From Caenimonas sedimenti (lineage in GTDB: Bacteria > Pseudomonadota > Gammaproteobacteria > Burkholderiales > Burkholderiaceae_C), in contig NZ_VOBQ01000023.1 in assembly GCF_007833165.1 (NCBI RefSeq), forward strand, positions 62,001-126,000: a stretch of 64,000 nucleotides of DNA, in the 5' to 3' direction. The position numbers and the translations under genes are program-made. Of this stretch, positions 54,985 through 63,074 are shown piece by piece. Each line of letters begins with the position of its first letter. Within the stretch, counting starts at the first letter, position 1. A model generated the notes under the pieces. The model made no database searches. It was not told where the DNA came from and saw only the letters and a list, made by a program, of their open reading frames with translations.

Positions 54985-56070
54985 TTAGTTCACCTTAAGC
55001 TTGAAGACGAGCTGGGTCTGGCCAAACTTGGGAGCCCCATTGAGCAGGTCAGCGCCTGTCGTGCGTTCCAAAGCCAGGCTAGGCTGAACCGGATCGGTGG
55101 ACGACGGCGAGTAGAGCAGGTATTCCAAGCCCAACTTGGCGAAAGTTTCCCGCCGTTTGGCTAGGCCGCCATCGGTCGAGAGGTCGTGCGCACGCTGGGC
55201 CATCGCAGTCATCCTAAGACGCTCCGACCACTTGGCCGGATAGACCTCCAGCTTCGCGATGGCGTAGGCAGAGGTGTATTCGCCAGAGGGTGCCCCCGCC
55301 TTCGCGCGCTGGATGTCTTCGCGTTGCCAGCCAAACTTCGGCGCGAAGAACCAAGCCCCAGGACCGGTATAGGGCAGGCCTCCCCGGAAGCGGTCGGAAG
55401 TCAGAATGCTTTCGACCCTGAAGAGGTTGCTGTGCGTTCCCTCGACCTTGTTCTCTCGGTAGGTAGCGGAAATCCGGGTGGCCATGCCGAGCTCGAGGAA
55501 AGACGGCTTTTCGCCATTGATCGAGAACACGATCCCGGAGAGGCCCACGTTGGCCTCTCGGGTGTCGGTGCGCTTGGCGACCAAGGTGTTGCGGTTGATG
55601 GACAAGCCAACCCAGGGGCCCCAGCCCCTGCTGCCGAACCACTGGTCCCTGGGGAAGGGGGACTCCGACATTTCCCAGATCAGGGCCGCCTTGACACTCG
55701 CGTACTCCTGGCCATCGCGCCTGGCTGCTGCAAAGGTCGCGGGGTCCTGTCCCATACCCTTCGGTGTGGACTCGTCGGCGATCTTGAGGTCCTTGATGAA
55801 CCTGCCCCAGCCGTAGCCGGCAGGCTCGCTCGACGTTGCAGCAGCAGCGGTCCCAATGCTTGTCGATGAACTGGTGGCCGCGGTGTTGGAAGCTGGAACG
55901 GCGGTCGCCGGGACGCCTGCAGCAGGTGCGGGTGCCGGCGCGAAGACTTTGCCATTGAGTTCGTCGTAACAAGCGAGCCGCTGCGTGTCATCCGGAATGC
56001 GGTTGCATTGCTGCGCCGCCAGTGCCGAGCTGCCGAGGGTGGCGAGAAGAGCCGTCAGAAGTGGCTTCAT
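54985..56070 (-). CDS. Predicted exported outer-membrane barrel protein
   Basis: This 361-residue protein has a signal peptide (MKPLLTALLATLGSSALA). It continues with a short Cys-containing motif (QQCNRIPDDTQRLACYDEL), which in other proteins marks envelope-associated N-termini, and a Pro/Ala/Ser-rich linker. The rest has alternating aromatic and polar residues typical of a beta barrel and ends KFGQTQLVFKLKVN. The His-Ser-Asn motif of outer-membrane phospholipase A is not present, so I do not call it PldA. The ATG at 56070 overlaps the stop of the upstream gene as ATGA. Function is unknown. Confidence 0.65.
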   Translation of the reverse strand: MKPLLTALLATLGSSALAAQQCNRIPDDTQRLACYDELNGKVFAPAPAPAAGVPATAVPASNTAATSSSTSIGTAAAATSSEPAGYGWGRFIKDLKIADESTPKGMGQDPATFAAARRDGQEYASVKAALIWEMSESPFPRDQWFGSRGWGPWVGLSINRNTLVAKRTDTREANVGLSGIVFSINGEKPSFLELGMATRISATYRENKVEGTHSNLFRVESILTSDRFRGGLPYTGPGAWFFAPKFGWQREDIQRAKAGAPSGEYTSAYAIAKLEVYPAKWSERLRMTAMAQRAHDLSTDGGLAKRRETFAKLGLEYLLYSPSSTDPVQPSLALERTTGADLLNGAPKFGQTQLVFKLKVN

Positions 56071-56420
56071 TTCGGCTCCGGGGGCGTGATGGTCAGGTTG
56101 GCAGCTTGGCAGAAACGAGTGATGAAATCGCCGACCGTCTTGCAACTCGCCAAAGCGTTGCCGGTGATGTTGACGTGCCCCGGGTTAGCCTTGGCGTGGT
56201 CATTCACCTCCTCAGCTAGGTGAAAGAGTCGCTCAGGCGGGATACCTAGTTGCTTGAACAGCACGGTCTTGGCGTTGTACTTGTCGCCATAGAGCTTCAC
56301 GAGTTCCGCCATCGTGACGTCGTCGAGGATCTCCAAGGCGCGCGCCTTCGCGGCCTTGTAGTCCAGTGCCTGGGCTACCAGTGCTGCCTGGTTCGCCGGT
56401 TTCGCCTTCTTCTTTGCCAC
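56067..56420 (-). CDS. Hypothetical protein, coupled to the barrel protein
   Basis: This 117-residue protein is unrecognised. It is basic at the N-terminus (MAKKKAKPANQAALVAQALD) and otherwise helical (AKARALEILDDVTMAELVKL). The C-terminus is NLTITPPEPK. The start is GTG at 56420 after AAGGAGGGAAC, a strong ribosome site. There is no signal peptide. It is the first gene of a minus-strand pair and is divergent from the RNase T2 gene. Confidence 0.65.
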   Translation of the reverse strand: MAKKKAKPANQAALVAQALDYKAAKARALEILDDVTMAELVKLYGDKYNAKTVLFKQLGIPPERLFHLAEEVNDHAKANPGHVNITGNALASCKTVGDFITRFCQAANLTITPPEPK

Positions 56421-56579
56421 GTTCCCTCCTTGATCGACCTTGGCTGGCTGCCAAAGAGGGTAGCGGCGAGCCTCCAAGCTCGCAACCCCCAAAATTGGGA
56501 GAGACTTTGCGACCTTGTCGAGCGCGAAAGGAGCTCCTATGATTCGCGCGGTTCCGAAGAGGAACTTGGGGGGGGATAG

Positions 56580-57344
56580 ATGCGAACGATGACAAGCGGC
56601 GCTGCGAAGCTCTGGACGGGCCTTGCACTTTTTTTTGGCCTGACGCCCGGCTTCGCGCAGGAGGTCTGCAAGATTCCTGTGGCCATAGATGTCCCCGCCG
56701 TCCGGTCGCCGGACTACGTGAATAAGGACAAGCCAACAGACTACATGGCGCTGGTGCTGTCGTGGTCGCCTCAGCACTGCGAAGGTCAACGCAACCAGCC
56801 CGAAGAAGTGAAGAAGAAGCACGCCCATCAGTGCTTCTCGGTAAACCAGTTCGAGTGGGTGGTGCACGGGCTGTGGCCGCAAAACGCCAAGGCGAGTTCT
56901 AACCAGGACCATCCCCGTCATTGCAATGCTTCCGCTGCGTTGCCGTCGGATCTCCTCAAGCAGCACCTTTGCATGATGCCGGGCGTCGATCTCATGCAAA
57001 ACGAGTGGCAAGCCCACGGCACCTGCGGGTGGTCGACGGGCCAAGCTTACTTTTCTGATATCCAGAAGGTCTATGGCGCCTTGAAGCGACCCACCACGCA
57101 GGATATGGTGGGAAGCGGCCACGGCCCCAACCGGCTGATCGATTCGACTGCCCGGAAGGTCAAGGCGTCCTTTCTTGCGCTCAATCCTTCGCTGGAGGCG
57201 GATCAACTCCGTGTCAACGTGGCGTCGGGAAACCGGCTGAAGGAAATCTGGCTGTGTCTAGACAATCAGTTGAAGCCGGCGGCTTGCCCTGCCGGAGGCA
57301 CGCCTGATCAACAGGCGATTTCCGTGCGCACACCGCACCAGTAG
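56580..57344 (+). CDS. Secreted RNase T2 family ribonuclease
   Basis: This is a 254-residue endoribonuclease of the RNase T2/RNase I family, acting in the periplasm or outside. A signal peptide (LWTGLALFFGLTPGFA) is followed by the two catalytic segments: CAS I WVVHGLWPQ near residue 96 and CAS II NEWQAHGTCGW near residue 142, each with its catalytic histidine. Several cysteines are placed for disulfides. The ATG at 56580 follows GGGGGGGATAG. It is divergent from the hypothetical/barrel pair and stands 110 bases before the metallo-beta-lactamase lipoprotein gene. Confidence 0.9.
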   Translation: MRTMTSGAAKLWTGLALFFGLTPGFAQEVCKIPVAIDVPAVRSPDYVNKDKPTDYMALVLSWSPQHCEGQRNQPEEVKKKHAHQCFSVNQFEWVVHGLWPQNAKASSNQDHPRHCNASAALPSDLLKQHLCMMPGVDLMQNEWQAHGTCGWSTGQAYFSDIQKVYGALKRPTTQDMVGSGHGPNRLIDSTARKVKASFLALNPSLEADQLRVNVASGNRLKEIWLCLDNQLKPAACPAGGTPDQQAISVRTPHQ

Positions 57345-57454
57345 CCGCCCCAAGTCGCCAGCGGCCGCGCATCTACTGCGATCTGTCCAAACGAGATCGA
57401 TCGGGCTGAGCGTCAAGTTCTTGAAGTCAGTCAACTTCCAACCTAGGAGTGCTT

Positions 57455-58765
57455 ATGCGTCGCGATTGGTTCATGAAATCCTCCCGAACTGTCGTTCTGA
57501 TCGTCCTTTGCAGTTCCCTGATCGCCTGCTCGACCATCGCCACCGACCAGGCCGCAACGCCGCGCACGACCGCGGCACACTATGCCGAACACGGGACCGT
57601 TCGGCCAGACGGTCGGCCACAGCGGGGACGGCCGTCCGGAAAGTTGGCCGCCGCGAAGCCCGAAGCCGCCAAGCGCGTTCCTGTGACACCGCCCCAGGCC
57701 CCCACGACTGTCTTCCCATCTGCGCTGCCCAAGTCTTTTGCGGCGGCCGATGAGATGGTGGCGCACTTCATCGACGTCGGACAAGGCGACGCGGTGCTGC
57801 TTGAATTCTCATGCGCGGCGGTGCTGATCGACACGGGCGGGGAGATCACCGATGAAGTCGTCGGCCGGGAGCGGCTGGCGGAGTACCTCCGCGACTTCTT
57901 TCTGCGCCGTGCGGACTTGGCCAACACGCTCAAGCTGGTCGTCTTGTCGCATGCGCACAAGGACCATACCGATGGGGTCACCGCCCTTCTGGAAGCCTAC
58001 CCACAGATCACGATCCAGAACGTTTTGGACAACGGCGCCACGAGTGGTTCGGGCATTTCGGGGCAGAACAAACTGCAGCGGTATGCGGATGAGACTGGCG
58101 CGGGCTATATGGGCATCTCCGAAGCCGACATCACCTCCACATCCGGAGCGACCAGTCCGATCATCGACCCAGTGGACTGCCGCCCCGGTGGCGGTGTGGA
58201 TCCGAAGATCGTTGCCCTATGGGGCCGGGTGGACCTGGACGCCGGCTGGGCCAACAACGGCAACAATGACAGCGTCGTCTTGCGCGTCGACTTCGGGGGA
58301 GCAAGCCTTCTTTTCACTGGCGACTTGGAGAAGGACGGGATCAAGGCGATGCTCGAGTCCTATGCGGCTGACACCAGCATTTTCGATGTCGACGTACTGA
58401 AGGTGGGGCACCACGGCTCCCACAACGCGACAACAAAAGAACTCATCGCTGCCGTCACGCCGAAAGTTGCCGTCATCCAAGCCGGCGATTCGACGATAAG
58501 CCGCGGGACGTTTAGCGCCTATAGCTTTGCGCATCCCCATGAGAACGCGATCGACACCCTGCTAGACGCGCAGAACGGCGTTACGATGACTAGGTCGGCG
58601 AAGACCGTGCGTGTGGGCGTTCGGGGCCGCAATCCCACCAACGACGCCCCGCCCCAGTTCAAGTCGATGGAGATCAAGGGCGCGATCTATACCACCGGCT
58701 GGGACGGCAACATTGCCGTCATCGCGAACAAGAATGGCACGATCCGCGTGGAATACGGCCACTGA
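57455..58765 (+). CDS. ComEC-like metallo-beta-lactamase-fold lipoprotein
   Basis: This 436-residue metallohydrolase has a lipoprotein signal (VVLIVLCSSLIAC, Cys about 26). The metal motifs are HFIDVGQGDAVLLEF, SHAHKDHTDG (near residue 165), FTGDLEKDG and LKVGHHGSHNAT (near 318), the order seen in the soluble domain of ComEC/Rec2 and related phosphodiesterase-like nucleases. It should be anchored to a membrane and face the periplasm. The ATG at 57455 follows AGGAG. The stop is one base before the trypsin-like gene, which implies a joint function. The substrate is unknown. Confidence 0.85.
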   Translation: MRRDWFMKSSRTVVLIVLCSSLIACSTIATDQAATPRTTAAHYAEHGTVRPDGRPQRGRPSGKLAAAKPEAAKRVPVTPPQAPTTVFPSALPKSFAAADEMVAHFIDVGQGDAVLLEFSCAAVLIDTGGEITDEVVGRERLAEYLRDFFLRRADLANTLKLVVLSHAHKDHTDGVTALLEAYPQITIQNVLDNGATSGSGISGQNKLQRYADETGAGYMGISEADITSTSGATSPIIDPVDCRPGGGVDPKIVALWGRVDLDAGWANNGNNDSVVLRVDFGGASLLFTGDLEKDGIKAMLESYAADTSIFDVDVLKVGHHGSHNATTKELIAAVTPKVAVIQAGDSTISRGTFSAYSFAHPHENAIDTLLDAQNGVTMTRSAKTVRVGVRGRNPTNDAPPQFKSMEIKGAIYTTGWDGNIAVIANKNGTIRVEYGH

Positions 58766-58766
58766 A

Positions 58767-59813
58767 ATGGGATCTCAACCCGAGCCGGAAGGCGTACCGC
58801 TCGACCTTCTTGAAGCGAAGCGGGAGTTGTCCCAGCGCCGGCTAGCCTCTTCGACCATGCCACCACGTGTCTGGGTGAAAAAGGTGCGAGTAGAAGATGC
58901 GGTGAGGCAGTCAGACAACCACCTGCATGCAGTGGGTGTGGGCAGGAAGATTGTTGCCGGTAAGCCGACCGAGACGCTGTGCGTTCGCCTCTATGTTACC
59001 CAGAAGGTGGCGCGTGGGTTACTCCCTTCGCGAAGTCAACTTCCCGCGTCCATCGCCGGCTTGCCCACCGACGTGGTCGAGGCCGCACCGGCCTTCTTGG
59101 CCGCGCAACACAAGTGCACCCACCGCAGGTTGCTCGAACAGCGCCCGGCGCAAGGGGGGATTAGCGGGGCGCACGCGTCAATCCAGGCTGGGACTCTGGG
59201 TGCTCGCTGCATCTCGCGCAAGGCCGAAGAACAGGGCATGTGGTTCGTGCTCGGGAACTGTCACACGTTGGCCGACTTTGGGGCGGCACCAACCGGATCC
59301 CCGATCCTGCAGCCATCAAGCAACGATGGCGGAACCGTAGAGGCGAACTTGTTCGCTGAGCTGCATCGCTTTGTTCCGCTCTTAGAGGGCGCGGAAAGAG
59401 CGAACCAGGTCGACGCCGCAATCGCCAAATTGAGCTCGCAGGCGTCGATGGACACAGGCGTCTGCACTGCTGGCCAGATACAGGGCACCGCGATTGCCTC
59501 GAACGGGATGCTCGTGCAAAAGCACGGTCGGACAACGGGGATCACGGTTGGAGTCGTCGATGACGCATCCGTCGATACGATCATTCCCCTGGATCGTGAG
59601 AATCCAACCAAAGTCGCGCTCTTCGTAGATCAAATACGAATTCTTCCGCGCGTCGCGCTGTTCGCTCAGCCCGGCGACAGCGGTTCGTTGATCCTTCACA
59701 AGCCCGGCAACGCTGCTTTAGGCCTCCTGTTTGCTTGCCCCGACAACGGCTCCTATGCCTACGCCAGCCCAATTCGTGCGGTACTTGACTCGCTTGAGAT
59801 CGACCTGGGATAG
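58767..59813 (+). CDS. Trypsin-like (S1-fold) serine peptidase
   Basis: This is a 348-residue trypsin-fold peptidase. The catalytic triad can be placed at His in LGNCHTLAD (about 165), Asp in NQVDAAIAKL (about 215) and Ser in AQPGDSGSLIL (about 305). No signal peptide is seen, so it probably acts in the cytoplasm, unlike the lipoprotein encoded before it. The start at 58767 is one base beyond the upstream stop, so the two are likely coupled. Such peptidases occur in bacterial conflict systems as effectors activated by sensing modules; that role here is inference. Confidence 0.85.
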   Translation: MGSQPEPEGVPLDLLEAKRELSQRRLASSTMPPRVWVKKVRVEDAVRQSDNHLHAVGVGRKIVAGKPTETLCVRLYVTQKVARGLLPSRSQLPASIAGLPTDVVEAAPAFLAAQHKCTHRRLLEQRPAQGGISGAHASIQAGTLGARCISRKAEEQGMWFVLGNCHTLADFGAAPTGSPILQPSSNDGGTVEANLFAELHRFVPLLEGAERANQVDAAIAKLSSQASMDTGVCTAGQIQGTAIASNGMLVQKHGRTTGITVGVVDDASVDTIIPLDRENPTKVALFVDQIRILPRVALFAQPGDSGSLILHKPGNAALGLLFACPDNGSYAYASPIRAVLDSLEIDLG

Positions 59814-59828
59814 AGTGCCAATACTCTC

Positions 59829-60176
59829 GTGTCGATCAACAAAGGTCGGTTCAAGCATTCCACAGCGGACCCTGAAAACTTCGTGCCCATTTGGGCCGCC
59901 AATCGCAAGCATCGAATGCCAGTCGTCGCCGGACCATTTAAAGAACTCTTTGGCTCGAAAAGCCACGGCTTCCGGCCACCCTTCGTCACATATCCGCTTC
60001 GAGTTGGAAAGCAGACATTGAGAGCCGGCAGATCATTGCCTCGATTGAGCAGTGGTCAACCAAGGGTTCTTGGGGGCGAGGGCGACAACAGGTTGTGAGG
60101 CTGACTGTCCACAACAATCAGTTTTCGCTAGTTGGCCGGTCGCGCGACGCCTACTATGTCGAGAGGAGAACACTAG
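59829..60176 (+). pseudogene. Possible frameshifted small gene between peptidase and TPR genes
   Basis: One frame from GTG 59829 reads as ordinary protein (MSINKGRFKHSTADPENFVP, then KELFGSKSHGFRPPFVTYPL). A second frame continues it (ADIESRQIIASIEQWSTKGS, then QQVVRLTVHNNQFSLVGRSR). Addition of one A in the AAA near 60014 would join them. The second frame runs on past the start of the TPR gene, so its end is unclear. This may be a real broken gene or chance; evidence is composition only. Confidence 0.3.
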
Positions 60177-62660
60177 ATGTCATCAGGCCTATTGCTACAC
60201 GCGGCGACGCCGACGGCCGCGGCAGAGCACTGGAAGAGTTATCTGAAGCAGCAAAGCGAGATGGTCTCGGCCGCCCGTCTCGGAAACTGGCTGTCGGTTG
60301 CGAACACAGCGATCACATACTACGCCGTGCGCAAAGGCGCCGAGGACACCGTGCGTGCCGTCCAAAAGGCCGCTATCGACCACAAGTGGGAAGCCCGGGA
60401 AAACAGCAGGCGGATTCTCTATGGTTTAGAGGATCTCGGTGATCGGATCACGAATTCCGTCTCTCAGCTTGGGCGCGTGCTGGACGACCGCTTGGCGTTG
60501 GTGGTAGATCAGATCGCGGTAGCGACCGCAGTCTCCAAGGACATCCTGGCCATCCTGCACGTTCCTGAGTTTCAGAAGGAACGCCGCTACTACTACGAGC
60601 AGGGACTGAGGCACTACGCGAACTCGCGCTTCGACTCATCCCTCTACGAGGACGCGCTGCGCTCATTCAAGGAAGCGGAGACGCGCGACCCGTCGGATCC
60701 GCAGGTGCTGTATCGGATTGGCCTCACCTACCTTTACGCCGATTCCGCGTGCGATCTTGAGCAGGCACACAGCTACCTGCAGCGCGCAGGAAAGTACGCC
60801 TTTGTGGCCGCGCAGCCGGACGCGGCGCGCGCTGCCGGTGTACTGCAATTGGTGGATGGTGACAAGCGCGAGCAACGCGAGAACGAGCTGTTCGCCGCGG
60901 CTGTCCTGTGCGACTTCAGCATTGCATCTGTCGCATTGCAGAGGCTCAGTGATGCAGCGGGCGCGGCGCAGCGTGCTTTGTCCGTGGTTCCGGACTATTT
61001 GCCTGCGCGTGTCCAGCAGATCCGCGTCCTCAGTGCGATGGCCGACGCGACGGTCCGAGACTACGCACTCCGGATCCTAAGGGAGCGGCCGGAAGCGGCA
61101 GCCGCGTTCGCGGACGACCAGTTACTTGAAGACCCAGGTGTTCGTGACGCGCTGGCCACATACCGACAAGAGCAGACGGCCAAAGACGCGGCGCGTCTGA
61201 ACGACCTTGCAAAGCGCATCGGGAGCGTCGAGCGGGAGTTGTTGGAGCTTGCCGGCGAACCGATGACAGAGGCGGCTACGCTCTTGCGGGAGCTGCGCGA
61301 GATGAGTCCGGCCGACAGGCAGGATTCGGCGGCCGTGCTGGTACGCAAGCTACGTGCTCCGGACGCCCGCCTCAACTTTAACTTGCCGCGCTTGCGGGCT
61401 GAGGTGAACGGGGGATCCACGGACCTGGAGGTCTACCTGAACGACCGAGGAAGATCAATCGTGGTTCTGGCGAAGCCGCGAATCCAGGCCGGCACGGAGG
61501 CACCGACTCAGTACGCACTTCTCACGGTGCTCGCAGATGCTGCGCAGGTAAAGGTGAGCGTCATGAAGGCGCAGTCCTCATCCACGAATGCACGAGGAGT
61601 GCTGGCGGACGACGGGAGCTTCTTTATGGACGGGGCGTCAGAGATCGTGAATGTGCGCACTGCTGAGCGCACTCCGGTACGCGCGCGTGAAGCGGCGTAT
61701 GCCACATACCTAGGCGGCGTGCCTTGTTGGCTGCATGTCACGAACGGTGATTGGACCCTCCTGAACGCGCTGACCGGAGCGGCAATTCACACCGGGAAAA
61801 TGAAATCGGTCGAGTATCCAATCGGGGAAGGTGCTGGTGCGCGTACCATCAATTTGACCTACACGCCGAAGCCCGCAAGGAACCCGGGTCTCTTTCTATT
61901 CACGGGGCCCGGCGGGAAGGCGAACACCGTTCAGATTTTGATTCTGCAGAATGGGCGGGTGATCGAAGCACCTTTACCTCCTAAAGGCGCCTTCGTAAGC
62001 GCCTTCGATGCCCGTCTTACCCGCGATGCGTCCAAACTGCTGGTGAGAAGCGGTCTGGGCGCTACCGGGGATAAGGGCTCCAAGGACGAGCCCGCGAATG
62101 TCCTCCACGTGCTTGATGCGAAGACCGGAAACATTCTCCTGGAGTACGAAGGACCAGGAAGTCTGCTTGCGAGCACGCCGGCAGGTGAATGGATCGGGCC
62201 CACTGAAGGATCGGAAGCGGATCCTTCGGCACATGTGGACTGCGACCCTGACGGGATCGTTCGCGCGACCTGGAAGGCGGGCCGCGTCACATTTTCGCCT
62301 GGTCCTGCGGCTTCTAGTCTCATCGACTTCGTAGAGGCTTACAGGCGAGCAGCCGCTCTGCGCGCAGGCGGCACAGGGATTGTTCCTGCCGTAGTGCCAA
62401 GCCTTACAGACATGGCACAGAAGCCCGAGGAGCTTTGCTTGGAGGCTCGCATAGCGGAGTTCGAGCGAAGGCTTGATGCCGCAACTCCCGAGGCTCGTGC
62501 GGTACACATCGAAGCGCGAAACGCTCAGCGCAAGGAGGAGGGCCGGTGGCTAGGCAAGAAGACGTGGGCGCCCGTCCTGGCCCTATACGAACGCGCCCTC
62601 ACCCTCGGATATCCCGCAGAGGACGACATTGCAGACGTCCGTAGGCGCATGGTGCCCTAG
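60177..62660 (+). CDS. Large TPR-containing protein
   Basis: This 827-residue protein has a helical N-terminal region (residues about 20-135, including LGNWLSVANTAITYYAVRKG). Tetratricopeptide-like helices follow (RYYYEQGLRHYANSRFDSSL, DALRSFKEAETRDPSDPQVL, and IGLTYLYADSACDLEQAHSY). A coiled region comes next, and the C-terminal half is beta-rich and may be propeller-like (residues about 400-730). The last 80 residues are helical. There is no signal peptide. The ATG at 60177 follows AGGAG. The architecture suggests a protein-protein interaction platform or sensor. No known family is recognised. Confidence 0.75.
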   Translation: MSSGLLLHAATPTAAAEHWKSYLKQQSEMVSAARLGNWLSVANTAITYYAVRKGAEDTVRAVQKAAIDHKWEARENSRRILYGLEDLGDRITNSVSQLGRVLDDRLALVVDQIAVATAVSKDILAILHVPEFQKERRYYYEQGLRHYANSRFDSSLYEDALRSFKEAETRDPSDPQVLYRIGLTYLYADSACDLEQAHSYLQRAGKYAFVAAQPDAARAAGVLQLVDGDKREQRENELFAAAVLCDFSIASVALQRLSDAAGAAQRALSVVPDYLPARVQQIRVLSAMADATVRDYALRILRERPEAAAAFADDQLLEDPGVRDALATYRQEQTAKDAARLNDLAKRIGSVERELLELAGEPMTEAATLLRELREMSPADRQDSAAVLVRKLRAPDARLNFNLPRLRAEVNGGSTDLEVYLNDRGRSIVVLAKPRIQAGTEAPTQYALLTVLADAAQVKVSVMKAQSSSTNARGVLADDGSFFMDGASEIVNVRTAERTPVRAREAAYATYLGGVPCWLHVTNGDWTLLNALTGAAIHTGKMKSVEYPIGEGAGARTINLTYTPKPARNPGLFLFTGPGGKANTVQILILQNGRVIEAPLPPKGAFVSAFDARLTRDASKLLVRSGLGATGDKGSKDEPANVLHVLDAKTGNILLEYEGPGSLLASTPAGEWIGPTEGSEADPSAHVDCDPDGIVRATWKAGRVTFSPGPAASSLIDFVEAYRRAAALRAGGTGIVPAVVPSLTDMAQKPEELCLEARIAEFERRLDAATPEARAVHIEARNAQRKEEGRWLGKKTWAPVLALYERALTLGYPAEDDIADVRRRMVP

Positions 62661-63074
62661 TCAGCGGTGAGCCACCGGCCCCACGCGCCTGGGCACCGCT
62701 GCTTTTGATCGGGAGCTGCGTCGCATCCTGCGGTTTTCTTCGTCGGGCAAGGTCCATGTCCCCTTCCGGCCAAGCCACCGTTTTGCTGGTTGACGAAAAA
62801 AAGTGCAGGGCTTCGCGATTCGAGAGGCCGAATACTGATAGCAATCGATTTTCACTGACGTGTGCCGACTGTTGCGCGGGCGTTGAGCGTGCTTTCCTGC
62901 ACTTCCGGTGAAGCCAAAGGCCATGCGCATCACATCACTTCGACGCGAGCGGCCGATGTGCTCCAAGCGGAGCCGCGGTCGCCCATTTGCATCTCACTGC
63001 ACTGACGTGGTTCCCAGAAGGCAGCGTGGGTCGCTATAGTCCTGCTTGCCCAGAGTTGGGCGGGGAGAGGGCAT
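62661..63074. other. Intergenic region, no gene seen
   Basis: Reading frames on both strands are short and of poor composition. Just before the next gene, GGGGAGAGG serves as ribosome site, and CCCA-GAGT-TGGG (around 63050-63061) can form a small hairpin. A promoter for the AIPR gene is expected here but cannot be pinned down. Confidence 0.5.

Noticed and set aside
54985..56070. Outer-membrane phospholipase A (PldA)
   Set aside because: The barrel-like protein resembles it in length and N-terminus, but the His-Ser-Asn catalytic pattern of OMPLA is not present.
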